Below, piece after piece: positions 39,001 to 47,783 of a DNA stretch of 60,060 nt. Positions within the stretch are counted from its first letter, which is position 1, and each line of letters opens with the position of its first letter. Below the pieces are notes generated by a model, which did no database searches, was not told where the DNA came from, and worked only from the letters and a program-made list of their open reading frames with translations. This DNA comes from Saprospiraceae bacterium (GTDB lineage Bacteria; Bacteroidota; Bacteroidia; Chitinophagales; Saprospiraceae). The DNA is taken from the NCBI GenBank assembly GCA_020628475.1, contig JAHDFB010000004.1:1-60060 (forward strand). The letters run 5' to 3'. Position numbers and translations under genes: made by a program.

Positions 39001-39061
39001 TTTTACCTTGGATTTGGACAGATTGGATGTAGTGGATCTTTACAACAACTTTAGAATTTAA
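36023..39061 (+). CDS. M1 family metallopeptidase with C-terminal barrel-like domain
   Basis: 1012 residues. The ATG at 36023 starts a signal peptide (MNIRLPFVLLFSSLFFIAGAQ). The zinc site is HEVGH at 368-372 with Glu391 (HExxH-x18-E), and the substrate motif appears as GGGMEYPMI rather than GAMEN. From about residue 610 on, the protein is a run of alternating hydrophobic/polar strands (SKLIAGTARLQYDH, TITPSVKLYFLHN, YNGFADYAFDD) ending FTLDLDRLDVVDLYNNFRI, like a beta barrel or a barrel-type domain. This suggests a peptidase held in or on the outer membrane; the barrel is an inference from strand pattern. Confidence 0.88.
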   Translation: MNIRLPFVLLFSSLFFIAGAQKEQAPYFQQEVNTTIDVSLDDVNHTLNGTIKIQYINNAPKPLDTLFIHLWANAYKDRTTAFAKQQLRNKSKKFHYSKPEQKGNFEGIAFKIDGRDVNYQYYQGNKDIAIILLPKSLNPGEEMIIETPLNLQIPSSFSRLGHVGTSYQMTQWFPKPAVYDRDGWHPMPYLNQGEFYSEFGSYDVSITLPENYVVCATGTLKTDSEYQFLERKIEETKARAQDTTRDTSFPESSETMKTIRYTAENCHDFGWFADKRFYVEKGSVPLSNGKVVDTWVFYTDTEKDLWQDALGYVNRSVRFYSDMVGNYPYPHATAVQSALSAGGGMEYPMITVIGAMGNAHALDGVITHEVGHNWFYGILGFNERDHAWLDEGINSYYDHRYDQLYYDKPMSMGLPAAFTNHLETSGMQFALMAQIKRGHDQAPSLHAADFESTNYFFSCYEKPALAFEFLEQYLGAERFDAIMHSLYEQWEFKHPGPQDVIDHFNRESGEDLSWFFDGFIYSNDEVDYKVNKISKKDNNYEIKVSNQGDIASPFPVTAYKDGAAVETKWFEPTEKSNTYDFPVGDYDYIVIDSSHTMLDINRFNNYKKFKGINLPTVRLLGGVDNSRKKQLFVLPAPLYNRYDGFMLGLHVNNYAVPFPRLKASINTVYGFNSKLIAGTARLQYDHPVKKGKLQRVSYKLTSRQFSLDRVDDLDNRSNYGTITPSVKLYFLHNQSSLWTSSAELKSTFVRLSEYVQNESTFGPDNSVFTELNYRVRHASSLHPFVLETSVEHMSYPRILGGVENGNDNAVKVDLAIKQSYEYMRDRKVSVRVYAAAMPVSSNASYTTINNTTAGNNANINLVYNGFADYAFDDFFLGRHEQTGFFSAQVKNKDGGFKLAGIDPGSIGQSDRFAYSINLVSDLPIKKLPNLFKLYFDYGGYMINRQSNAERSIENIYSGGIMFNFMDAISIHFPLINSSNITAIQGSNYFPKISFTLDLDRLDVVDLYNNFRI

Positions 39062-39196
39062 AAATTGAATTCAAGAATTTCTTATAGTTTTTCTGATTTA
39101 TATTGGCGTGTAAGATTTTGGAATTTTTTGATGATATTCTAGTCAAAAAATGAAACGAAATATACAAGCCAATTATGATCATACATAGTATATTAT

Positions 39197-39204
39197 TACA
39201 TTTG
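39197..39204 (+). promoter_or_regulatory. Bacteroidota -7 box for the peroxiredoxin-clpS-aat operon
   Basis: TACATTTG matches TAnnTTTG, 16 bp before the ATG at 39221. No good -33 TTG seen. Confidence 0.4.
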
Positions 39205-39220
39205 AAAGGAAATAATCAAT

Positions 39221-39694
39221 ATGACATTAACCAAAGGAGATAAAGCCCCAGACTTCAGCTTGTATTCGAGTGAGAAGGAAGAAGTTAAATTGGAGCAATA
39301 CGCTGGAAAAAATTTAGTAATCTTATTTTTCCCCTTAGCATTCACGGGCGTTTGTACGACAGAATTGTGCTCTATTCGAGATAATTATCATCGATATGAA
39401 TCCTTAAATGCAGAAGTTATTGGTATAAGTGTTGATTCTTTATTTGTTCTTGAAAAGTTCAAAGAGCAAGAAGGCTATAATTTTACACTTTTGTCAGATT
39501 TCAACCGTGAAATTTCTCGTGCATATGGATCGCTTTATGATAACTTTGTGCTTGGAATGAAAGAGGTGAGTAAGCGATCGGCTTTTGTCATTGATGGAAA
39601 TGGGACAATTCAATACGCTGAAGTATTGGAAGATGTCACAAAACTTCCTAATTTTAAGATGATCGAAGAAACCTTGGAAAAATTAAATGGATGA
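39221..39694 (+). CDS. Peroxiredoxin (AhpC/TSA family)
   Basis: 157 residues. The peroxidatic Cys45 is in the family motif PLAFTGVC (P-x-x-x-T-x-x-C), with Cys50 five residues later as a possible resolving Cys, as in BCP/PrxQ-type enzymes. It reduces hydrogen peroxide and organic peroxides in the cytosol. The stop codon overlaps the start of clpS (ATGA), so the three genes 39221-40646 are a coupled operon. Confidence 0.92.
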   Translation: MTLTKGDKAPDFSLYSSEKEEVKLEQYAGKNLVILFFPLAFTGVCTTELCSIRDNYHRYESLNAEVIGISVDSLFVLEKFKEQEGYNFTLLSDFNREISRAYGSLYDNFVLGMKEVSKRSAFVIDGNGTIQYAEVLEDVTKLPNFKMIEETLEKLNG

Positions 39695-40005
39695 ATACAG
39701 TAATAGTAGATACCATGAGTGATGTGGAAGAGATGTTGGAGATCGACGTATTGTTGGATCTAGATGCGGGATCGCAATTAATCATTTACAATGATGATGT
39801 CAATACTTTTGACTGGGTCATCAAGTGTCTAATCGATGTTTGTAGTCATACTTTTGAACAAGCTGAACAATTATCTTTATTGATTCATTTCAAAGGAAAA
39901 GCTTGTGCGAAAACAGATAGTTTCGAAGTATTAAAACCTATGAAAGACGCCTTGACCGAGCGAGGTTTGTCGGCTGTTATCGAATCGACGAAGGATAAAA
40001 AATGA
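39691..40005 (+). CDS. clpS: ClpS, N-end-rule adaptor of the Clp protease
   Basis: 104 residues. Binds proteins with N-terminal Leu, Phe, Tyr or Trp and hands them to ClpA/ClpC. The central motif LIIYNDDVNTFDWVI is the hallmark, followed by the HFKGKA segment of the family. Overlaps both neighbours by 4 bp. Its pairing with aat is functionally telling: the transferase creates, and ClpS reads, the same degradation signal. Confidence 0.94.
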   Translation: MNTVIVDTMSDVEEMLEIDVLLDLDAGSQLIIYNDDVNTFDWVIKCLIDVCSHTFEQAEQLSLLIHFKGKACAKTDSFEVLKPMKDALTERGLSAVIESTKDKK

Positions 40006-40646
40006 TTCCATTTCTAACGAAGGAACTTGTCTTTCCTTCGGCAGAATTTGCTACTGAACAAGGCATTGTTGCTGTAGGTGGAGACCTTTCACCAGAACGA
40101 TTATTACTTGCATATAAAAATGGGATTTTCCCTTGGTTCAACGATGGAGAACCAATTATTTGGTGGTCATTAGATCCTCGAATGGTACTGTTTCCTTCCA
40201 AATTGAAGATATCTAAGAGTATGAGGCCTTATTTCAATCAGGCCAAATATCAAGTAAGCTATAATCAAGATTTCAAGGCAGTTATACAGGCATGTAAGCA
40301 TGTCAACCGAGTAGGACAAGAAGGTACTTGGATTTCGGACTATATGATGGCAGCTTATATTCGATTACATGAATTGGGCTGGGCACATTCGGTGGAAGTG
40401 TGGGATCGATCAGAACTTGTAGGAGGCCTGTATGGAGTACGTATAGGACAAGTCTTCTGTGGTGAATCCATGTTTTCAAGAAAATCGAATGCTTCCAAAT
40501 TTGGTTTTATATCCTTGGTCAAGAAGTTAGAATCAGAAGGGGTGCAGATGATTGATTGTCAGCAAGAAACGGCCCATTTGCGTTCATTGGGAGCAGAAAC
40601 GATTGATAAAACAGAGTTTCTGAGCTTATTAAAACAATGGATTTAA
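40002..40646 (+). CDS. aat: Leucyl/phenylalanyl-tRNA-protein transferase
   Basis: 214 residues. Transfers Leu or Phe from aminoacyl-tRNA onto proteins with N-terminal Arg or Lys, marking them for ClpS-ClpAP. Signature motifs: GIFPWF, WWSLDPRMVLFP, GLYGVRIGQVFCGESMFS and MIDCQQETAHLRSLGAE. Starts with an ATGA overlap after clpS. Converges on aroA with a 17-bp gap. Confidence 0.96.
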   Translation: MIPFLTKELVFPSAEFATEQGIVAVGGDLSPERLLLAYKNGIFPWFNDGEPIIWWSLDPRMVLFPSKLKISKSMRPYFNQAKYQVSYNQDFKAVIQACKHVNRVGQEGTWISDYMMAAYIRLHELGWAHSVEVWDRSELVGGLYGVRIGQVFCGESMFSRKSNASKFGFISLVKKLESEGVQMIDCQQETAHLRSLGAETIDKTEFLSLLKQWI

Positions 40647-40663
40647 TACCCATCGAACTATCT

Positions 40664-41908
40664 TCATTCGATTTCAATACCAAGACTTGCTAGATCACTC
40701 CAAAAGTCAGGGTAACTTTTACTCACTACAGCGGCTTGTTCGATTTGAACATCCATATTCGCTGCCAAGCAGGCAAAAGCCATAGCCATTCTATGATCTT
40801 TGTACGTGGCAAAACTTGGGATTGCCTCGTGCTGAGCTTTTCCCTCCTGGATATAATATTTAGCCTCACTTTTCTTGCTAAACTTCGGTGGAAGTTTGGA
40901 TAGAAATACCTGGACTTTCATGAGTTCCTGTTGGAGTGCATGTATACGATCGGTTTCTTTGACCTTCAATGTTTGTAGACCTGTAAATAATCCACTTATT
41001 CCAAGTCCTGCACAGCACACTGCAATACTTTGTGCTAAATCGGGTTGTAGAATAAAATCAATTTCGATAGAAGGCGCTTTTTCTTCTTGGTGTTTTAAGA
41101 TTAATACACCGTCGTCAAACGAGCTTTCCACTCCTAAGTCTTTCATCATATGCACGATTTCTGCATCACCTTGAATGGAATTTGGGCGTAAGCCCCCCAA
41201 AGAAATGACAGAATCTGGCACCATAGCCACCAGATTATAGTAATAAGAGGCAGCTGACCAATCCGCTTCCACGGTATAGTCCTTCGCTTGATAATCTTGT
41301 TTTCTAACCCGAATGATTTGATCTTCCCAGCTGTATTCTATGCCGAATTCTTGCATTAATTTGAGGGTCATCTCTAAATAGGGGCGTGAAACTAAATCCC
41401 CAACGAGTTCGATATCCAATCCGTAGGGTAGAGCGGGGGCGATTAGGAGCAGTGAAGAAATGAATTGACTGGAGATGGTCGCATCAATCTTTAATGGACT
41501 TTGAAGCTGTTTCCAATGGGCTTCTCCTATTTTTAGTGGTGGGTAACCTTCTTCTTCGAGATATTCAATTTCCGCACCAAGTGATCTTAGTGCATCAACT
41601 AGTGGTCCGATTGGTCGCTCTTTCATTCGGCTACTGCCGGTCAGAACTTGTTCTCCTGGTTGTAAGCAGAGGAACGAACAAAGAAAGCGATAACTGGTTC
41701 CAGCATGATGAACATCATATGTGTCGGACTTATGCTTCAGCACTTCCTGTAATATTTTCGTATCATCGGCAGTGGCCAAATCGCTCAATTCGAAATCATC
41801 TTGGCAAAGTGCTTGAATGATCAATAATCGATTACTAATACTTTTGGATCCACTCAACTCAACATGTCCAATGAGTGGTTGGTTAATCTTTTTTATCGTC
41901 TTGTTCAC
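40664..41908 (-). CDS. aroA: 3-phosphoshikimate 1-carboxyvinyltransferase (EPSP synthase)
   Basis: 414 residues. Adds the enolpyruvyl group to shikimate-3-phosphate in the shikimate pathway. Motifs: [13 protein letters not shown] (substrate Lys/Ser), [10 protein letters not shown] in place of the more usual [21 protein letters not shown], and [11 protein letters not shown]. The start is a GTG at 41908 that lies 26 bp inside phoH; there is no Met before the LSGSKS motif, so no shorter start is possible. Confidence 0.94.
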   Translation of the reverse strand: MNKTIKKINQPLIGHVELSGSKSISNRLLIIQALCQDDFELSDLATADDTKILQEVLKHKSDTYDVHHAGTSYRFLCSFLCLQPGEQVLTGSSRMKERPIGPLVDALRSLGAEIEYLEEEGYPPLKIGEAHWKQLQSPLKIDATISSQFISSLLLIAPALPYGLDIELVGDLVSRPYLEMTLKLMQEFGIEYSWEDQIIRVRKQDYQAKDYTVEADWSAASYYYNLVAMVPDSVISLGGLRPNSIQGDAEIVHMMKDLGVESSFDDGVLILKHQEEKAPSIEIDFILQPDLAQSIAVCCAGLGISGLFTGLQTLKVKETDRIHALQQELMKVQVFLSKLPPKFSKKSEAKYYIQEGKAQHEAIPSFATYKDHRMAMAFACLAANMDVQIEQAAVVSKSYPDFWSDLASLGIEIE

Positions 41909-42908
41909 TTTGCTCTTTTTCTTTCAGAAGCTTTTTTGCTTCACGCTGTTGTTTTTGTTGTTCGGCTTCTTTGTCGTACGCCTTGATAATTTCTTTGACC
42001 AGTCGATGTCTAACGACATCCTCAGCAGAGAGATTGACGCGTCCGATACCTTCGACATTTCTAAGAATATCCAAGGCTGTAATCAATCCTGATTTTTGAT
42101 TTCTTGGTAGATCAATCTGAGATAAATCACCCGTAATGATGCATCGTGCGCTTGGTCCTAAACGGGTCAAAAACATCTTCAATTGAGAAGAAGTTGTATT
42201 CTGCGCCTCATCCAATATGACAAAGGCATTATCCAAGGTACGTCCTCGCATATAGGCCAAGGGTGCTACTTCGATTACACGTGTTTGCATAAAATAGTCG
42301 AGTTTTTCATGTGGAAACATGTCATCTAGTGCATCGTATAAGGGCCTTAAATAAGGATCTACTTTATCCTTTAGATCTCCTGGTAAAAATCCTAAACTTT
42401 CTCCAGCTTCTACGGCCGGTCTAGTTAAGATGATCTTTTTAACGGTGCGTTCTTTCAAGGCTCTCGTTGCCAGCGCAACGGCCATATATGTTTTTCCGGT
42501 ACCTGCCGGACCGATAGCAAAACAAATGTCATTTTTGATGGCTGATTCGACGAGATTCTTCTGATTGATGGTTTTTGCCTTGATAGGCTTACCATTTCTG
42601 CCATGGACGATGGTACTATTGCTATGACCATTTCCAAGACGATGCTCATGCGGTGTCCCACCATTTAATATATCTTTTACCAATTGGTGCGTCAATTCCT
42701 GATCGGATTTAATGATGCGAATCATGGCTTCGATGTCTGCTTTTGCTTTCTGCGTAAACTTCTTGGGGCCTGATAGTTTAATGTTCGTCCCACGGGACGT
42801 AATAGTTATTTCAGGGTATGATTCTTTGACAAGATTCAGTTTGGTGTTATTCTGACCTTGAAGGTCAACTGGATCAACGCCGTCTATTCTTAATATTATT
42901 TCACTCAA
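41883..42908 (-). CDS. PhoH-family ATPase
   Basis: 341 residues. P-loop [15 protein letters not shown] and DEAQN (Walker B) in a helicase-like ATPase core, plus a short KH-like N-terminal region and a Lys/Glu-rich tail. Related proteins (YbeZ, PhoH) are linked to RNA handling and ribosome maturation. The start is a TTG at 42908, since no Met occurs before the N-terminal domain. It overlaps aroA by 26 bp on the same strand. YbeY is not adjacent. Confidence 0.93.
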   Translation of the reverse strand: MSEIILRIDGVDPVDLQGQNNTKLNLVKESYPEITITSRGTNIKLSGPKKFTQKAKADIEAMIRIIKSDQELTHQLVKDILNGGTPHEHRLGNGHSNSTIVHGRNGKPIKAKTINQKNLVESAIKNDICFAIGPAGTGKTYMAVALATRALKERTVKKIILTRPAVEAGESLGFLPGDLKDKVDPYLRPLYDALDDMFPHEKLDYFMQTRVIEVAPLAYMRGRTLDNAFVILDEAQNTTSSQLKMFLTRLGPSARCIITGDLSQIDLPRNQKSGLITALDILRNVEGIGRVNLSAEDVVRHRLVKEIIKAYDKEAEQQKQQREAKKLLKEKEQSEQDDKKD

Positions 42909-42943
42909 ATTAGCTATTTCCTTGATTTATAATATGTTTAAAA

Positions 42944-42967
42944 ATTAAATATTTTTTTAATATATAA
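42944..42967. promoter_or_regulatory. A+T-rich dyad, copy 1
   Basis: A 24-bp element with inverted arms ATTAAA/TTTAAT that matches 48353-48376 at 23 of 24 positions. It lies in the divergent region between phoH and the SAM hydroxide adenosyltransferase gene. May be a regulator site or simply low-complexity DNA; the match over 24 bp is stronger than expected from composition alone, by eye. Confidence 0.35.
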
Positions 42968-43116
42968 GTCTAAAAGTTTGTTAAACTACTAAAAAATTAA
43001 TTTTTTTGTGTAGATAATTATACAAGTAACAAGACCCATAGAATTATTTATAACGTAAAATTGTTGAAAATGATTCTATTTATATATCAACTAAGTTCTT
43101 TTTTTAAATACATTTA

Positions 43117-43890
43117 GTGGCGACTATTACATTAACATCGGATTTTGGTAATACGGATTATTACTCTGCTATTTTAAAGGCATCTATCATCGGTGCTACC
43201 AAGAATGCTCAAACGGTTGATATATCTCATTCGGTAGAACAATTTGATATTGTTCAGGCCGCATTTCTCTTGAAAAATTCTTATGCATATTTTCCCATGG
43301 CCACAGCGCACGTGGGAGCCATCAATTTATATTATTCCACGAAAAACGAAATGATCTGTTTTCTTAGAAATGGACATTATTTTATAGGCCCGAATAATGG
43401 ATTGTTTACCTTGATTTTTCCCGATTTACAGGATCGAGAAGTATTCACAATCAAGTACACCAGTCTACTAAAAATGGAAGCTTATCAAGCGATAGCGACT
43501 TTTGCAAGAGCTATAGAACAGCGTATTCCATTGGATGAGGTGGCGGAGCATGGAGCTCGCTTAGCAAAAGGATTTACGATCCAACCAGTGATTGGAGAGA
43601 ATAGTATTCGTGCGACGATCATTCATATTGATCACTATGAAAATGTAATTGTGAACGTGACTCGGAAACTGTTTGAACAGGTACGAAAGAACCGAGATTT
43701 TAGTATTTTTTACAACCCGGGAAGCCCTGTCAACCGAATTTCTGAATCTTATAGTGACGTGCCATTAGGAGAAATTCTTTGTATGTTCAACACTTCTGGC
43801 TACCTAGAAATTGCCATTAATTTAGGAAAAGCAAGTAGCTTATTAGCCCTGAAAAAGGATGAAACCATCCATATTGATTTTTATTCATAA
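43117..43890 (+). CDS. SAM hydroxide adenosyltransferase (DUF62 family)
   Basis: 257 residues. Splits S-adenosylmethionine to adenosine and methionine using water; the same fold includes the fluorinases and chlorinases. The N-terminus TLTSDFGNTDYYSAILKASI carries the conserved Asp near the ribose, and the middle holds the DISHSVEQFDIVQAAFLL and VIVNVTRKLFEQ segments of the family. The start is a GTG at 43117. First gene of a four-gene plus-strand run to 47782. Confidence 0.9.
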   Translation: MATITLTSDFGNTDYYSAILKASIIGATKNAQTVDISHSVEQFDIVQAAFLLKNSYAYFPMATAHVGAINLYYSTKNEMICFLRNGHYFIGPNNGLFTLIFPDLQDREVFTIKYTSLLKMEAYQAIATFARAIEQRIPLDEVAEHGARLAKGFTIQPVIGENSIRATIIHIDHYENVIVNVTRKLFEQVRKNRDFSIFYNPGSPVNRISESYSDVPLGEILCMFNTSGYLEIAINLGKASSLLALKKDETIHIDFYS

Positions 43891-43899
43891 TTGATTTCC

Positions 43900-44202
43900 A
43901 TGTTACATCGAATCGTAAGAATGGTTTTTACGGAAGAATCGAAGGAACGATTCATTCAAATATTCTACCAGAAGCAAGCTTTTATTCAGGCAATGCCAGG
44001 TTGTATTTCAGTAGACCTTATGAATGATGAACGGGATGTTCATGCTATGGCTACCTATAGTCTTTGGAATTCCGAAGAGGATTTAGAAGCATATAGACAT
44101 TCTGACTTATTTATAGAGACCTGGAAAGAGGTCAAACCTTTATTCAGCGAAAAAGCCAAAGCTTGGTCTTATACTAAACATTTACCTCATGAAGATCATT
44201 GA
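43900..44202 (+). CDS. ABM-like dimeric alpha/beta-barrel protein
   Basis: 100 residues, likely fold of the antibiotic biosynthesis monooxygenase (ABM) family: LHRIVRMVFTEESKERFIQIF, then MPGCISVDLMND, then TYSLWNSEEDLEAYRHSDLF. Such proteins often have no proven substrate. Starts at the ATG at 43900; a TTG at 43891 is an alternative. Overlaps aroB by 14 bp. Confidence 0.8.
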   Translation: MLHRIVRMVFTEESKERFIQIFYQKQAFIQAMPGCISVDLMNDERDVHAMATYSLWNSEEDLEAYRHSDLFIETWKEVKPLFSEKAKAWSYTKHLPHEDH

Positions 44203-45253
44203 TTGTCAAGATTATTCTATCAGCATAGGACATTCTGCCGATGCAATTCAGGTATTTCTAAAGTCGAAAGAATATTCCAAAATTGCGGTGCTTGTCGATG
44301 ATAATACGCGAAAACATTGCCTTCCTCTCTGGATGGATCAAATGGATATATCCTCTTGGACGATTATAGAAATTACATCAGGAGAGGAGCACAAGAATTT
44401 AAAAACCTGTGAATATATCTGGAAAAGATTATTAATGGCCGGTTTTGATCGACATAGTTTATTGATCAATCTTGGCGGAGGGGTGATTGGTGATATGGGC
44501 GGATTTTGTGCTTCGACTTATATGCGAGGAATTGATTTTGTTCAGGTACCGACCACTCTATTATCGCAAGTAGATGCCAGTGTCGGAGGTAAGTTGGGTA
44601 TCGATCTGGAATTTGTAAAAAACATCGTTGGACTCTTTACCAATCCAAAAGCGGTATTAGTAGATCGCCAATTCCTGCAAACACTGGATATGCCCCAGAT
44701 TAGAAGTGGCTTTGCCGAAGTCGTCAAACATGGATTGATTGCGAGTGAAGATCTTTGGAACCGATCTAAGGTCATCGCAAAACAAGGCATACCTATATCT
44801 GCTTTAGATAATGAATTATTACATGATTCGATACTGGTAAAAAAACAGGTAGTTGAAAAAGATCCAAAAGAAAAAGGATTGCGAAAAATCTTGAATTTTG
44901 GACATACCGTTGGGCATGCGGTCGAAACATACTCTTGGTCAACGGACAAACCTTTATTACATGGCGAAGCTATATACATCGGAATGGTTTGCGAAAATTA
45001 CTTGGCTTATACCAAAAGAAAACTACATCGTAAACAGTTGGATGACGTGAATGCTGTCTTGAAATCCATTTTCTACAGCCCGCAGGCGACTAGAAATGGA
45101 TCGGAGATCTGGAAAATATTGTTAAAAGACAAGAAAAATAAACTAGACAAGGCATTTGTTGCGTTTATAGATCAAATAGGTTCCGCAGTGTACGATATTG
45201 AGATTACTCGTGAAGAGGTAATGGAAAGTTTATTTTATTACCAAAAAATATAG
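44189..45253 (+). CDS. aroB: 3-dehydroquinate synthase
   Basis: 354 residues. Second step of the shikimate pathway, using NAD+ and a divalent metal. Motifs: GGGVIGDMGGFCASTYMRGIDF, PTTLLSQVDASVGGKLGID, and the metal His segments NFGHTVGHAVE and LLHGEAIYIGM. It overlaps the ABM gene and is followed 3 bp later by the PBP gene, so it is transcribed with cell-wall synthesis. aroA is nearby but on the other strand. Confidence 0.96.
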   Translation: MKIIDCQDYSISIGHSADAIQVFLKSKEYSKIAVLVDDNTRKHCLPLWMDQMDISSWTIIEITSGEEHKNLKTCEYIWKRLLMAGFDRHSLLINLGGGVIGDMGGFCASTYMRGIDFVQVPTTLLSQVDASVGGKLGIDLEFVKNIVGLFTNPKAVLVDRQFLQTLDMPQIRSGFAEVVKHGLIASEDLWNRSKVIAKQGIPISALDNELLHDSILVKKQVVEKDPKEKGLRKILNFGHTVGHAVETYSWSTDKPLLHGEAIYIGMVCENYLAYTKRKLHRKQLDDVNAVLKSIFYSPQATRNGSEIWKILLKDKKNKLDKAFVAFIDQIGSAVYDIEITREEVMESLFYYQKI

Positions 45254-45256
45254 TGC

Positions 45257-47782
45257 ATGGCCAATTCTTCCTCTAAAAATACGTCTACAAAAGATTCTAT
45301 TCAATCTGCTAAACCGACTTACATGCGTCGGATGGCCAGAAACATGTGGTTGATTTTCTTCATTGGATTGATCGGAACCGTATTGTTTTTTCTGGCGGTA
45401 TCGATGAGTAATCTACCAGATACGGCTGCCCTTGAAAATCCAGAATTTGAATACGCGACGAAGATTTATACGTCGGATAATCAGGAATTAGGTCGTTATT
45501 TTAGAAAAAACCGAGATTGGGTAACGCATGATGAGCTCAATCCACATTTAGTCAATGCCTTAGTTGCTACTGAAGATGAACGCTTTCACAATCATATAGG
45601 TATAGATTATAAGGGAACGGCAAGAGCAGTGATTCGCTTGGGTAAGGATGGTGGTGCGTCCACGATTACACAACAATTGGCTCGATTACTATTCCACGAA
45701 AAAGCCAAAAGTTTTATTCCAAGAGTACTGCAAAAATTCAAAGAGTGGATTATAGCGGTGCGCATCGAAAAGAGATATACCAAGGAAGAGATTATTTCGA
45801 TGTATCTCAACAAGTTTGACTTTATCAACGACTCCGATGGAGTAGCGGCTGCAGCCATCACTTATTTTGGTAAAAAACAAGAAAATCTGGAAATTGACGA
45901 GGCGGCAGTCTTGATTGGAATGCTTAAAAATCCTTGGATTTATAATCCAAAGCGGTCTCCGGAAAAAGCTACCTTGGGAAGAGATGTAGTGCTGAAGCAA
46001 ATGTTGAGAAACGAGTTTTTGACCCAAGAGGAATACGATATGTATCGCAATCGACCGCTGGATATGTCACGATTTAAGCGACAAGAAGATTCGGAAGGAT
46101 TGGCACCATACTTCCGATCAGAATTGACGAAATGGGTTAAAAACCTACTTCGACAGGACGAATATAAAAAGCCAGATGGCAGTAGTTATAATATCTACAC
46201 AGATGGTCTGAAGATATATACGAGTATTGATTCTAGAATGCAAAGACATGCGGAAGCGGCTGTACGTAAAAATATGAAACAGGTCCAGAAGCGTTATTTT
46301 CAGGTTTGGAAGAATAAAGATCCGTGGACCTACCGTGCCGATGACAAGCAGAAAAAAATCAGAAAGGATGCTTTGAATCGGTTGATTCAGCAAACCGATC
46401 GCTACAATTTTATCAAGGATAAACATATGACTAAGATATTTTCCGAAATAGAGGCGAATATCGAAGGAGCTAAACTGCGAAATATTGATATCATTCGAAT
46501 GCACAAGCAGGAAAAAAACAAGGCATATTTTGCTGATATTGTAGATTTAAAGTGGGCTTCTAAATCTCAAATCGCTGTCTATAAGACGATCATGAAATCG
46601 GAGTATTGGCCAGCGTTGAAAAAGGCATGGAGAAGTATGGAAAAAGAGGTGCGCAAAGATTTCAATACGAAGCGATCTTTGAAGGTATATGATTATACCA
46701 CGAATGGATATAAAACGATGGAGATGACTCCTTTGGATAGTATTAAATTCCATCGTCAACATATGCAATCAGGTATGTTAGCTATTGATCCAGCGACAGG
46801 GTTTGTCAAGGCATGGGTTGGAGGAATCAATCATAAGGTATTTCAATATGATCATGTCAATAGTAATCGTCAAGTGGGTTCTACTTTTAAGCCATTCTTA
46901 TACGGTACAGCTATTTCCGTGCAAGGGGTATCACCATGTTGGGAGGTAGATGATATCCAATATTCTATCGCAGCCAATGATCCTAATTTTAAATTATTGA
47001 AGAAATGGGAGCCAGCAAATTCGGATAACAAATTTAGTGGCGAGCCATTGACCCTGTATGAAGCATTGAAACAGTCCAAAAATTCCGTGTCCGTATATTT
47101 AATGAAAGAATTGGGCGACCCTGAAGCTGTTATTGATTTGGCTGGAAATATGGGGATTCCTAAGAAAAAGATTCCTGCAGTCCCTTCAATTTGCCTCGGA
47201 ACACCGGAATTATCCTTGATGGATATGACCTCGGCGTATTCAACCTTTGCGAATAATGGAATTCACAATGCACCTAATTTTGTTACAAGAATCGAGACAC
47301 AAGATGGCCAATTGATTTATTCAGCTGTTCCCGAACAGCGAATGGCGATGTCCAGTAATTATAATTTTGTGATGGTGGGCATGTTGAAATATGCTGCTAA
47401 ATTTATTGCATCCAAATTTAAGTCAGAAATAGGAGGCAAAACAGGAACTACCAATGATCACGTAGATGGCTGGTTCATGGGGATTACACCGAATTTGGTG
47501 GTAGGTACTTGGGTAGGAGGAGAAGATCCTTGGATTCGTTTTTTGAGTATTACCGATGGACAGGGTGGTGTGATGGCTCGACCAACATTTGTTGAATTTT
47601 TACAGCGTCTAGAAGCCGATCCATCCTTGAATTTTGATACCGAGGTACGATTCAAAGCGCCTGAAGGCTTTGATATCGAAACGAACTGCAACATCTACGA
47701 CGATGAAAAAAAGAAGGATGCCGAAAAGCGCTTTCTAGAAGATATGTTGGAAGATGAAGATTTCTTCGATGAAGAAGGCTGA
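45257..47782 (+). CDS. Penicillin-binding protein 1A, bifunctional
   Basis: 841 residues with one N-terminal membrane anchor (about residues 32-50). The glycosyltransferase domain has ATEDERFHNHIGIDYKGTAR (catalytic Glu) and GASTITQQLARLLF. The transpeptidase domain has Ser542 in STFKP, the SKN triad of KQSKNSVSV and the KTG motif in GGKTGTTND. It polymerises and cross-links peptidoglycan. It converges on the carotene hydroxylase gene, with the two stop codons one base apart. Confidence 0.95.
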   Translation: MANSSSKNTSTKDSIQSAKPTYMRRMARNMWLIFFIGLIGTVLFFLAVSMSNLPDTAALENPEFEYATKIYTSDNQELGRYFRKNRDWVTHDELNPHLVNALVATEDERFHNHIGIDYKGTARAVIRLGKDGGASTITQQLARLLFHEKAKSFIPRVLQKFKEWIIAVRIEKRYTKEEIISMYLNKFDFINDSDGVAAAAITYFGKKQENLEIDEAAVLIGMLKNPWIYNPKRSPEKATLGRDVVLKQMLRNEFLTQEEYDMYRNRPLDMSRFKRQEDSEGLAPYFRSELTKWVKNLLRQDEYKKPDGSSYNIYTDGLKIYTSIDSRMQRHAEAAVRKNMKQVQKRYFQVWKNKDPWTYRADDKQKKIRKDALNRLIQQTDRYNFIKDKHMTKIFSEIEANIEGAKLRNIDIIRMHKQEKNKAYFADIVDLKWASKSQIAVYKTIMKSEYWPALKKAWRSMEKEVRKDFNTKRSLKVYDYTTNGYKTMEMTPLDSIKFHRQHMQSGMLAIDPATGFVKAWVGGINHKVFQYDHVNSNRQVGSTFKPFLYGTAISVQGVSPCWEVDDIQYSIAANDPNFKLLKKWEPANSDNKFSGEPLTLYEALKQSKNSVSVYLMKELGDPEAVIDLAGNMGIPKKKIPAVPSICLGTPELSLMDMTSAYSTFANNGIHNAPNFVTRIETQDGQLIYSAVPEQRMAMSSNYNFVMVGMLKYAAKFIASKFKSEIGGKTGTTNDHVDGWFMGITPNLVVGTWVGGEDPWIRFLSITDGQGGVMARPTFVEFLQRLEADPSLNFDTEVRFKAPEGFDIETNCNIYDDEKKKDAEKRFLEDMLEDEDFFDEEG

Positions 47783-47783
47783 T

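Noticed and set aside
42909..43116. Replication origin
   Set aside because: The region is A+T-rich, but no DnaA boxes, dnaA, dnaN or gyrB genes are near.
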